The notes beneath the pieces were generated by a model, which saw nothing but the letters and a program-made list of their open reading frames with translations, was not told the origin of the DNA and made no database searches. Source: Acidobacteriota bacterium (GTDB lineage Bacteria; Acidobacteriota; Vicinamibacteria; Vicinamibacterales; JAKQTR01). Taken from it: DNA of 7,995 nt. Position 1 is the first letter of the stretch. Each line of letters opens with the position of its first letter. This document shows positions 1 to 5,484 of this stretch, in pieces. The stretch lies in contig JAPKZP010000669.1 of NCBI GenBank assembly GCA_026393735.1, positions 1 through 7,995 on the forward strand. Reading direction: 5' to 3'. A program made the position numbers and the translations under genes.

Positions 1-2
1 GC

Positions 3-293
3 GACTCGAAGGGTTTTACGCGGATTGTGGTGGTGGACCGGGGGCTCGGCGATGTGGCCGCAGGCTCGCTGGTGCAGCGCCTCATCGAGATCGAGACCTA
101 CCGGACACTGGCCTTGCTCGGGCTGCCGGAGGCGCGGCGCATCGCCCCCAAGGTGCGCGACATCGAGGTGATGCTGGCCAAACTGATCGATGAAAGCCGG
201 AGCGCCTCGGGCATCTCGCCCATCGGCTTCAGGAGGCCGGGGAAGATCCGGCCGATCGTCGTCGCGATCGGGTCCTTGGGATCGGCGAGGTAG
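3..293 (+). pseudogene. DUF3422 family protein, C-terminal fragment, 5' end outside window and 3' end lost
   Basis: The frame is open from the left edge, so the true start lies upstream. The GTG at 27 is internal. The peptide reads DSKGFTRIVVVDRGL, then LVQRLIEIETYRTLALLGLPEA, then IAPKVRDIEVMLAKL. This is the conserved pre-C-terminal block of DUF3422 (COG4949), a family of uncharacterised proteins of roughly 430 residues that normally end in a membrane-anchored tail. Homology stops at about position 190-198. From there to the TAG at 291-293 the frame runs antisense through a UPF0182 gene, so the last 30 or so residues are not DUF3422 sequence, and the remaining helical domain and hydrophobic C-terminus are missing. 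The fragment is probably non-functional if the junction is genuine. If the junction is an assembly error, the intact gene exists elsewhere. Family assignment is from remembered motifs. The function of the family is unknown. Confidence 0.75.
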
Positions 294-2107
294 AAGGTCG
301 TCGTCCCGTGGTACGCATCGACGACGGCCTTCACCGAGTTGCGGATGTAGTTGAGGCCGCTCTCGGTGCCGGTGGAGTAGGGGTACTGGTCGCTCGCCGT
401 ATAGCCGTCGAGCATCCAGAAGAGGCGGCCCTGCGCGATCACCAGGTACGGATCGCGGTCGAACGTCACGAACGGCGCGATGGCGGTGACGCGATCCACG
501 ATGTTGCGGTGGAAGATCACGCGGCTCTCGGGCGTCAGATCTTCACTCAGCAGGACCTTGAACGACTTGAAGCGGCTGGCGAACATCAGCTTGCGGACGA
601 GCGACCCGACCGGCACGCCGCCACGGCCCGTGTAGCTCTTGAAGACGTTGTCGTCGCCCCGCGGGAAATGGAATTCGCGCGCCTTCGTGCCGACGAAGAC
701 ATGGTCGTTCGACAGTTCCCCGAAGTAGATCGACGGTTCGGTCACCTCGAGATCGACCGACGACTCCGGCGGGAGGTTCTTGATGAACAGCACCGGCAGG
801 CCTTCCTGCGTGACCTCGTTCACCGGGCCGAGCGTCAGGCCGTACCCATGGGTGAACGTCAGGTGCTCGTTGATCCAGGATTTCGACGGGAGGCTCTCCG
901 AGTTCAGCTCGCGCGCCGAGAGCATGACCTGCCGGTACTTCCCGTTGATGACGTACCGGTCGATGTCGATGGACGTGAAATCGTAGTAGGTGCGAATCTC
1001 CTGGATCTGCCCGAAGGTGTCGAGCAGCGGCTGGCGGTCCCAGAGGCGGACGTTGTCGATGGTCGCGCTGTTCTTCGCGATGTCGTCCTTGACGAGCAGC
1101 GCGTCACCCGACACCTGGCGCTCTTCGACGTGGTCGAGGGCGAAGGCCTTCCTCGTCGCCGCGATGTTGTACGCGATGTACGGCGCCTCCTTCACCTGTT
1201 CGTTCGGCGTGACCACGAGACGCTGGAACGCCGTCACGTAGATGGAGCCGCCGGCCCACGTGACGGCGTAGAGCGCGAACCCGGTGACCAGCAGCCACGA
1301 CCGCGTGGTGAACGCGTGGGTGACGGCCAGCAGTGCGCCGACGATCGAGACCACGCCCAGCAGCCGGAGCACGGGCAGGCGCGCGGTGACATCGGCGTAG
1401 GTCGCCCCCTGGATGATGATCCCGGACGACGACTGCAGCAAGGCAAACGCGTCGAGCCAGGCGCCCGCCGCCAGCAACAGCAGGAGGGCGGCTGCCAGGA
1501 GCGACAGGTGCCGTCGGGCCACGCGCATCGCGCCCAGCGGCCCCGACCCGGCGGAACGCCCGGGCAGCAGCGCGATGAACGTCGATCCAGCCAGCGCCAG
1601 CACGATGACCGCCAGCAGCAGCCCTTGCACGGTGGTGATCCAGGGCAACTGGAACACGTAGAACGCGACGTCCTGGCCGAAGATCGGATCGCGATCGCCG
1701 AAGGGCGTGGCGTGCCTGAATTCCAGCCACTCGAGCCAGTGGCCCGAGCCGTAGACACCGGCGGCGATGGCGGCGGCCGCCGACGCGCCGGCGATCAGCC
1801 GAGACACGCCCGTGCGCGCGAGCATGAGCGGCGTGCCGTCGGCCGGAGAGACGCCGAGCACCAGGTAGGGATCCTCGAAGTGCCGCAGCGCGAGACGGAA
1901 ATTCACGAACAGCAGCACGAACGTGACGATCGCCGCCAGGGCGCCGATACCGAGTCGTGCGGCCAGGCTCGTGGCAAACACCTGCTGGTAGCCGGTCTCA
2001 CCGAACCAGAGCCAGTCGGTGTAGTACTCGGCGAAGTACGGCCACGCCAGGCCGCCCAGCAGCAACGTCAGAACGACCGCCAGCTGAATGCGGCTCTCAC
2101 GCCTCAT
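98..2107 (-). CDS. UPF0182 family membrane protein, C-terminally truncated
   Basis: A 669-residue frame matching UPF0182 (COG1615), large integral membrane proteins of unknown function. Visible features, by residue: a charged start MRRESRIQ; about seven hydrophobic segments near 8-26, 50-70, 104-121, 157-181, 200-222, 246-266 and 270-292; DWLWFGE at 31-37; GDRDPIFGQDVAFYVFQLP at 137-155; PNEQVKEAPYIAYNI at 301-315; LWDRQPLL at 355-362; THGYG at 419-423; IYFGELS at 460-466; DPYLVIAQGRLFW at 552-564; and DQYPYS at 573-578. The long part after about residue 295 is expected to be extracytoplasmic. Family members are usually near 900 residues. Here similarity ends at Arg637, and the last 32 residues are antisense of a DUF3422 fragment ending at TAG 98-100, so a C-terminal portion of a few hundred residues is absent. 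The ATG at 2105-2107 is preceded by AAAGGG with a short spacer. The gene is divergent from the YeiH-family gene. Function of this truncated copy is doubtful. Confidence 0.85.
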   Translation of the reverse strand: MRRESRIQLAVVLTLLLGGLAWPYFAEYYTDWLWFGETGYQQVFATSLAARLGIGALAAIVTFVLLFVNFRLALRHFEDPYLVLGVSPADGTPLMLARTGVSRLIAGASAAAAIAAGVYGSGHWLEWLEFRHATPFGDRDPIFGQDVAFYVFQLPWITTVQGLLLAVIVLALAGSTFIALLPGRSAGSGPLGAMRVARRHLSLLAAALLLLLAAGAWLDAFALLQSSSGIIIQGATYADVTARLPVLRLLGVVSIVGALLAVTHAFTTRSWLLVTGFALYAVTWAGGSIYVTAFQRLVVTPNEQVKEAPYIAYNIAATRKAFALDHVEERQVSGDALLVKDDIAKNSATIDNVRLWDRQPLLDTFGQIQEIRTYYDFTSIDIDRYVINGKYRQVMLSARELNSESLPSKSWINEHLTFTHGYGLTLGPVNEVTQEGLPVLFIKNLPPESSVDLEVTEPSIYFGELSNDHVFVGTKAREFHFPRGDDNVFKSYTGRGGVPVGSLVRKLMFASRFKSFKVLLSEDLTPESRVIFHRNIVDRVTAIAPFVTFDRDPYLVIAQGRLFWMLDGYTASDQYPYSTGTESGLNYIRNSVKAVVDAYHGTTTFYLADPKDPIATTIGRIFPGLLKPMGEMPEALRLSSISLASITSMSRTLGAMRRASGSPSKASVR
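190..200. other. Junction of two convergent truncated genes (deletion or misjoin)
   Basis: Reading + from the left, DUF3422 similarity continues to about 190-198. Reading - from the right, UPF0182 similarity continues through MPEALR, whose Arg codon is 197-199, and stops there. Each frame then runs into the antisense of the other gene until a chance stop (TAG at 98-100 on -, TAG at 291-293 on +). No insertion sequence end, duplicated target site or spacer is visible between the fragments. A deletion that removed the 3' ends of two convergent genes would give this arrangement, and so would a chimeric contig join. The breakpoint is placed to within about 10 bases by homology only. Confidence 0.7.
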
Positions 2108-2140
2108 GTGGACCCTTTCGTGCGACCCTCCATACTAACG

Positions 2141-2146
2141 TAGAAT
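2141..2146 (+). promoter_or_regulatory. Candidate -10 element for the YeiH-family gene
   Basis: TAGAAT matches TATAAT at five of six positions and sits 75 bases before the chosen GTG start. No good -35 hexamer is seen 16-18 bases upstream. On the opposite strand TAGTAT (2132-2137) could serve the UPF0182 gene, so the two -10 candidates lie almost back to back in this 114-base divergent gap. This is inferred from consensus matching only. Confidence 0.35.
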
Positions 2147-2209
2147 TGTGTGTGGACGGCGGCCGAGAGGGCCGGCGGCGTCCGTGACGCAAGGGGCTTT
2201 CCTGAACAA

Positions 2210-2215
2210 AGGTGG
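2210..2215 (+). promoter_or_regulatory. Shine-Dalgarno that fixes the GTG start at 2222
   Basis: AGGTGG lies six bases upstream of GTG 2222. The frame stays open to an earlier GTG at 2150. The extra 24 residues are Arg/Gly/Glu-rich and unlike the hydrophobic start expected for the family, and that GTG has no comparable ribosome site. The ATG at 2217 is out of frame. Confidence 0.6.
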
Positions 2216-2221
2216 CATGGC

Positions 2222-3331
2222 GTGACCCTGTCCTGGTATGCGTGGCGGCACCGGATTCCCGGGATTGCGTGCGCGGCGGCGGTTGCGACGGCGGGGAAGT
2301 GGCTGGCCACCGTCCTGTCGATGCTGGTGGCGCGGATGTCCGGCCTGGACCCGGCGGGGCATGACGCTCAGAGCCTCGTGAGCGCCATCAGCGTGGCGGT
2401 CGCCCTCGGGCTCGTCTGGCGGAACGCGGTCGGCATCCACGAGCTCCTCCGGCCCGGCCTCATCTGGGTGATCCGCACCGGTCTCCGCTTCGGCATCGTC
2501 CTCCTCGGCTTCAAGCTGGCACTCGGCACCGCCGGACAGATCTCCCGCACCGCGTTGCCGGTGGTGGCCGTGTGCATCGCGTCGGCGCTGTTGATGGTGA
2601 CCTATTTCAACAACCGGCTGGGGCTGCCCCGGCGCCTGGGCGCGCTCATCGCCGTCGGCACGAGCGTCTGCGGTGTGACGGCGATTATCGCGACCGGGCC
2701 GGCCATCGGGGCCACCGACGACGAGACGAGCTACGCGGTGGCGTGCATCACGATCTTCGGCCTGCTGGCGATGTTCACCTATCCCTGGGTCGCGCACGCC
2801 GTGTTCGGGACGTCCCCGATGATCGCCGGGATCTTCCTGGGCACGAGCATCCACGACACCTCGCAGGTGGCGGGGGCGAGCCTGATGTACTCGGAGACCT
2901 TCTCAGCGCCGCTGGCGCTGCAGGCGGCGACGGTCACCAAACTGCTGCGCAATATGTCGATGGCCGTCCTCGTCCCGATCATCGCGATGCGGCTGCGCGC
3001 CGATCGACGGCGGCCCACGCTCAAGGACGTCCGGGCCGCCGTGCCCGGCTTCGTGTTGCTGTTCCTGGCCGCCATCGCCGCGCGAACGCTCGGCGATGCG
3101 GTGCTGGCCGGGTCGCGTGACGCACTCGCGAACTGGAACACCTTCCTGGGCGCAGCGAACACGACGTCGACCTGGGCGCTCACCGTCGCGCTGGCGGGGA
3201 TCGGCCTGAGCACCGACCTCGCCAAGCTGCGGGGCCTCGGGCTGAAGCCCCTGCTCGTCGGCCTCGTCGCCGCCGTGTCGGTCGGGGTGGTCAGTTTCCT
3301 GAGCCTGTCGCTGCTGACCCGGCTCGGGTAG
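2222..3331 (+). CDS. YeiH/UPF0324 family putative sulfate exporter-like membrane protein
   Basis: A 369-residue multi-spanning membrane protein of the YeiH/UPF0324 family (Pfam Cons_hypoth698), often labelled putative sulfate exporter although transport has rarely been shown. Hydrophobic segments appear near residues 14-36, 50-66, 86-102, 111-128, 138-160, 171-190, 198-208, 244-257, 274-288, 316-330 and 344-366, in line with about ten helices. Family hallmarks are GTSVCGVTAI (146-155), GTSIHDTSQVAGA (207-219) and GLSTDL (328-333), and the length is close to the usual 340-370. The GTG start is chosen for its AGGTGG ribosome site and the family-like beginning. The gene ends with TAG at 3329-3331, 112 bases before the RDD gene. 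It is divergent from UPF0182 and probably has its own promoter. The substrate cannot be read from the sequence, and a sulfur oxyanion is only the family-level expectation. Confidence 0.9.
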   Translation: MTLSWYAWRHRIPGIACAAAVATAGKWLATVLSMLVARMSGLDPAGHDAQSLVSAISVAVALGLVWRNAVGIHELLRPGLIWVIRTGLRFGIVLLGFKLALGTAGQISRTALPVVAVCIASALLMVTYFNNRLGLPRRLGALIAVGTSVCGVTAIIATGPAIGATDDETSYAVACITIFGLLAMFTYPWVAHAVFGTSPMIAGIFLGTSIHDTSQVAGASLMYSETFSAPLALQAATVTKLLRNMSMAVLVPIIAMRLRADRRRPTLKDVRAAVPGFVLLFLAAIAARTLGDAVLAGSRDALANWNTFLGAANTTSTWALTVALAGIGLSTDLAKLRGLGLKPLLVGLVAAVSVGVVSFLSLSLLTRLG

Positions 3332-3363
3332 GCTCGACCGGCGAGGCTGGTCCCCTGCATCCG

Positions 3364-3372
3364 TGGTAGACT
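3364..3372 (+). promoter_or_regulatory. Candidate extended -10 promoter for the RDD gene
   Basis: TGGTAGACT contains the TGn extension followed by TAGACT, a four-of-six match to TATAAT. It lies 71 bases before the RDD start, with no convincing -35 box. A CCGCCG/CGGCGG stem with a four-base loop (3373-3388) follows immediately and would fall in the start of the leader. This is inferred only from similarity to consensus. Confidence 0.35.
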
Positions 3373-3415
3373 CCGCCGTCGCCGGCGGGCTTTGGAACAG
3401 CACCGCGTGCGGCGA

Positions 3416-3430
3416 GTCCGCGTCGCGGAC
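3416..3430. repeat. Perfect palindrome next to the RDD ribosome site
   Basis: GTCCGCG (3416-3422) and CGCGGAC (3424-3430) are exact inverted copies around one central T. The palindrome ends two bases before the AGGAGG ribosome site of the RDD gene. The one-base centre suits a dimeric DNA-binding protein better than a tight RNA hairpin, although a shorter stem with a larger loop could form in mRNA. In GC-rich DNA a 7-bp match can arise by chance, so an operator role is only possible. Confidence 0.35.
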
Positions 3431-3443
3431 AGAGGAGGATCCG

Positions 3444-3989
3444 ATGGACAAGCGAGTGGGCTTTGGCCTGCGCCTGGGCGCGGCGCTGCTGGACATGTGT
3501 CTTATTGTGGTCGTCTCGCTGCTCCTGGGCGGAACGCTAGGCGCGCTGCTGGGCGTGGGAGCCGGGGCGATTGTCGGCGCCGGCGCCGGTAGCAACGAGC
3601 AGGCGGCCGCCGCAGTGACCGGGGCGGCGATCGGGGCCATGGGCGGCATGGCGATTGGGATCGCCGTGTTTGGCTTCCTCTACAGTCTGGTCGAGGCTCT
3701 CACGGGCGCGTCGCCGGGCAAGATGGCGCTGAAGCTGAAGATCGCATTCGAAGACGGGCGCCAGGCTCCGGTGTCCACCTACGTCACCCGCTGGGCTGTA
3801 AAGTACGCGGGCACGCTCCTCAGCGTTGTCGCACTGATTCCAGGCCTGCACCTGGTGAGCCCCCTGGCGTCGCTCGCCAGTTTCGTGATCTTCGTCGGGT
3901 GTTTCCTGGTCCTTGGGGATAAGCGCCAGGCGTTGCACGACCTCGCCGCGAAGACCGCCGTCTTCAAGAAGGCGGACATCACGGCGTAG
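3444..3989 (+). CDS. RDD family membrane protein
   Basis: A 181-residue small integral membrane protein with the RDD domain, a family of unknown or varied function named for conserved Arg and Asp residues. Residues 10-17 (RLGAALLD) give the Arg and first Asp at the start of transmembrane helix 1 (about 12-32). GASPGKMALKLKI (88-100) is the family GxTPGK-type loop. A conserved-type Arg is at 116, further hydrophobic spans lie near 122-134 and 139-157, and GDKRQALHDLAAKTAV (158-173) is the C-terminal signature with the second Asp/His region. The stretch from about 29 to 77 is unusually Gly/Ala-rich with several GxxxG spacings. The ATG at 3444 is preceded by AGGAGG at 3433-3438, five bases upstream, which is a strong ribosome site. 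The frame extends upstream to 3363 without family similarity. No operon partner is evident: the next gene is convergent. Confidence 0.88.
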   Translation: MDKRVGFGLRLGAALLDMCLIVVVSLLLGGTLGALLGVGAGAIVGAGAGSNEQAAAAVTGAAIGAMGGMAIGIAVFGFLYSLVEALTGASPGKMALKLKIAFEDGRQAPVSTYVTRWAVKYAGTLLSVVALIPGLHLVSPLASLASFVIFVGCFLVLGDKRQALHDLAAKTAVFKKADITA

Positions 3990-4003
3990 ATGCTGATCGG
4001 GAC

Positions 4004-4038
4004 GTGGGATTCGGGACGTTCAGAGTCCCGAATCCCAC
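4004..4038. terminator. 14-bp inverted repeat between convergent genes, possible bidirectional terminator
   Basis: The arms at 4004-4017 (GTGGGATTCGGGAC) and 4025-4038 (GTCCCGAATCCCAC) are perfectly complementary, with a seven-base loop. The repeat sits in the 61-base gap between the RDD stop at 3989 and the stop of the PLP enzyme at 4051, the right place to end transcription from both sides. No run of T follows on either strand, so it is not a classical intrinsic terminator. It may act as a Rho-assisted or mRNA 3'-end stabilising hairpin, or be a dispersed intergenic repeat. A partial direct repeat GGGACGT (3999-4005, 4013-4019) overlaps the left arm. Confidence 0.55.
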
Positions 4039-4050
4039 CCCTGACGGTGC

Positions 4051-5289
4051 TCAGTCCGCGATGCCCACTTTCGGCGCCTTCTTGCCGCGCGCCCAGTCTC
4101 CAACCCTGTCGAGCGCCTGGGCCAGGTCGGCGATCAGGTCATCGACGTCCTCGATGCCGACCGAGTAGCGGACGAGCCCGTCGGTGATGCCGGCTTCGAT
4201 GCGGTGATCGCGCGGCACGCCGGCGTGTGTCATGGACGCCGGGTGCTCGATGAGCGATTCCACTCCGCCGAGCGACACCGCGAGCGTCGCCAGCTTCACA
4301 CTGTCCATCACGGTCCGTCCGGCCTCGAGGCCGCCCTTCAACTCGAAGGCGATCATCGAGCCGAACCCGCTCATCAGGACCTTCGCGAGCTCGTGCTGCG
4401 GGTGTGACGGCAGGCCGATGTAGCGCACCCACTCGACCTGAGGCTGCTGCTCGAGCCACTGGGCGATCCTCATGGCGTTCGCCTGTGCGCGCTCGATGCG
4501 CAGGGCCAGCGTCTTGATGCCTCGAATCACCAGGTACGCCTGGTGCGGGTCCATGTTGCAGCCGAGGGTCGTCATCATCGGCCGCAGCTGCCGGAACAAC
4601 GCCTCGGTTTTCGGGACCACGACGCCGCCGACGACGTCCGCGTGGCCGTTCAGGAACTTGGTCACGGAGTGCAGCACCACGTCCGCGCCGTGCTCGATCG
4701 GCCGGTGCAGGTACGGGCTGGCGAAGGTGTTGTCGACGACGAGCAGCGCGTTGTTCGCGTGGGCGATCTCCGCCGCGCCGCGGATGTCGGTGACGTCCAT
4801 CGTGGGGTTCGCGACCGTCTCGGTGTAGACCATCTTCGTGTTGGGCCGCATGGCCTTGCGAAGACTGTCGAGATTGCTCGTGTCCACCCAGGTCGACTCC
4901 ACGCCGAAGCGCGACAAGTGCTTCTCGGCAAGCAGGCGTGACGGGCCGTAGACAGTCGCCGAGCCCACCATGTGCGCGCCCTGGTCGAGCAGGGCCAGGT
5001 ACACCGTCGAGACGGAGCCCATGCCGGAACTCATGGCGATGCCGCCGAACCCTCCCTCGAGCTCGGCCATCTGGCGTTCGAGCGCGTTGATGGTGGGATT
5101 GCCGAGACGCGTGTAGATGAAGCCGCTCGCCGTCCCGGCAAAACGATCCGCGCCCTGCTGGGCATTGTCGAAGGCAAACGTCGAGGTCTGGTAGATCGGC
5201 ACCGTGGCGCTGCCGTACGCATCGTGGTGAGCGCCCGAGTGGATGACCTTGCTGTCGAAGCCCAGGTTCTTCGTGTCGATATGAGACAT
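4051..5289 (-). CDS. Trans-sulfuration PLP-dependent enzyme, methionine gamma-lyase-like
   Basis: A 412-residue cytosolic fold-type I PLP enzyme of the Cys/Met metabolism family. Visible active-site features are Y59 and R61 in YTRLGNPT (phosphate contact from the partner subunit), SSGMGS (87-92), catalytic Y114, D186 in VVDNTF, S208/T210, Schiff-base K211 in SVTKF, SLGGVES (339-345), HPASMTH (349-355) and R374 in GLVRYSVG. The overall sequence and the Val before SLGG (V338, where cystathionine enzymes have Glu) resemble methionine gamma-lyase or O-acetylhomoserine sulfhydrylase. However, the lyase-specific Cys after YG (Cys116 in the Pseudomonas putida enzyme) is Pro116, and the Lys240-Asp241 pair aligns with Met239-Thr240, so true methionine lyase activity is uncertain. 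The ATG at 5287-5289 follows AAAGGA by about five bases. Stop is TGA at 4051-4053. It is convergent with RDD and divergent from amrS, so probably monocistronic. No SAM riboswitch or Met-box was recognised upstream. Confidence 0.88.
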   Translation of the reverse strand: MSHIDTKNLGFDSKVIHSGAHHDAYGSATVPIYQTSTFAFDNAQQGADRFAGTASGFIYTRLGNPTINALERQMAELEGGFGGIAMSSGMGSVSTVYLALLDQGAHMVGSATVYGPSRLLAEKHLSRFGVESTWVDTSNLDSLRKAMRPNTKMVYTETVANPTMDVTDIRGAAEIAHANNALLVVDNTFASPYLHRPIEHGADVVLHSVTKFLNGHADVVGGVVVPKTEALFRQLRPMMTTLGCNMDPHQAYLVIRGIKTLALRIERAQANAMRIAQWLEQQPQVEWVRYIGLPSHPQHELAKVLMSGFGSMIAFELKGGLEAGRTVMDSVKLATLAVSLGGVESLIEHPASMTHAGVPRDHRIEAGITDGLVRYSVGIEDVDDLIADLAQALDRVGDWARGKKAPKVGIAD

Positions 5290-5321
5290 ACCAGTCCTTT
5301 AGTGGTGGCAGACGTGTCGGG

Positions 5322-5341
5322 CTGGGGGCAGCGCCCTCCAG
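5322..5341 (-). other. Hairpin in the leader region of the PLP enzyme gene
   Basis: On the - strand CTGG, a bulged A and GGGC pair with GCCC and CCAG around a GCT loop, giving about eight base pairs 33 bases upstream of the start codon. No T run follows and no known leader motif is recognised. It could be an attenuating or stabilising leader hairpin, or a chance pairing in GC-rich sequence. Confidence 0.25.
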
Positions 5342-5423
5342 CATATCAACAGGCGACCCATTTCGCCGCCTTCCGCATGGCCAGGGAGCCGGCCACCGCC
5401 CCGCGCGGCCGGGCCGGGCGCAT

Positions 5424-5452
5424 TCGACACCGGCGAGTCCCGGGACTAGGAT
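5424..5452 (+). promoter_or_regulatory. Candidate sigma70-type promoter for the amrS operon
   Basis: TCGACA (5424-5429) matches TTGACA at five of six bases. TAGGAT (5447-5452) matches TATAAT at four of six, with an ideal 17-base spacer. Transcription would begin near 5459, giving a leader of about 26 bases before the ATG at 5485. No clear Shine-Dalgarno is seen in that leader. The rest of the 195-base divergent gap (5290-5484) shows no gene or strong repeat apart from the hairpin at 5322-5341. Confidence 0.45.
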
Positions 5453-5484
5453 GTAGCCAGCTCGCCCCCGACCGCAGCCGTCCC

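Noticed and set aside
308..2143. A long open frame of 611 codons on + opposite UPF0182
   Set aside because: Its translation is Arg/Asp/Val/Glu-biased low-complexity sequence with no family motif. It is the antisense shadow of a clear UPF0182 gene, as is common in GC-rich DNA.
2150..2221. An earlier GTG start (2150) for the YeiH-family protein
   Set aside because: It has no ribosome site, and the added residues are polar and unlike the family. GTG 2222 has AGGTGG at good spacing.
2222..5289. A functional sulfur cluster linking the sulfate exporter-like protein, the trans-sulfuration enzyme and the SAM enzyme
   Set aside because: The genes are on different strands in separate transcription units, with an RDD gene and a terminator-like repeat between them. 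Shared sulfur chemistry alone is not evidence of a linked system.
4139..5344. A 401-codon frame on - overlapping the PLP enzyme
   Set aside because: It is a +1 shadow of the true reading frame, rich in Arg and His, with none of the PLP enzyme motifs.
4972..5484. An upstream extension of the amrS frame to 4972
   Set aside because: The extension runs antisense through the start of the PLP gene and shows no family similarity. The RR motif at the terminus favours ATG 5485.
5290..5484. A SAM or other methionine-related riboswitch upstream of the PLP enzyme
   Set aside because: Only one short hairpin is visible. No multi-helix junction or known conserved core was recognised.
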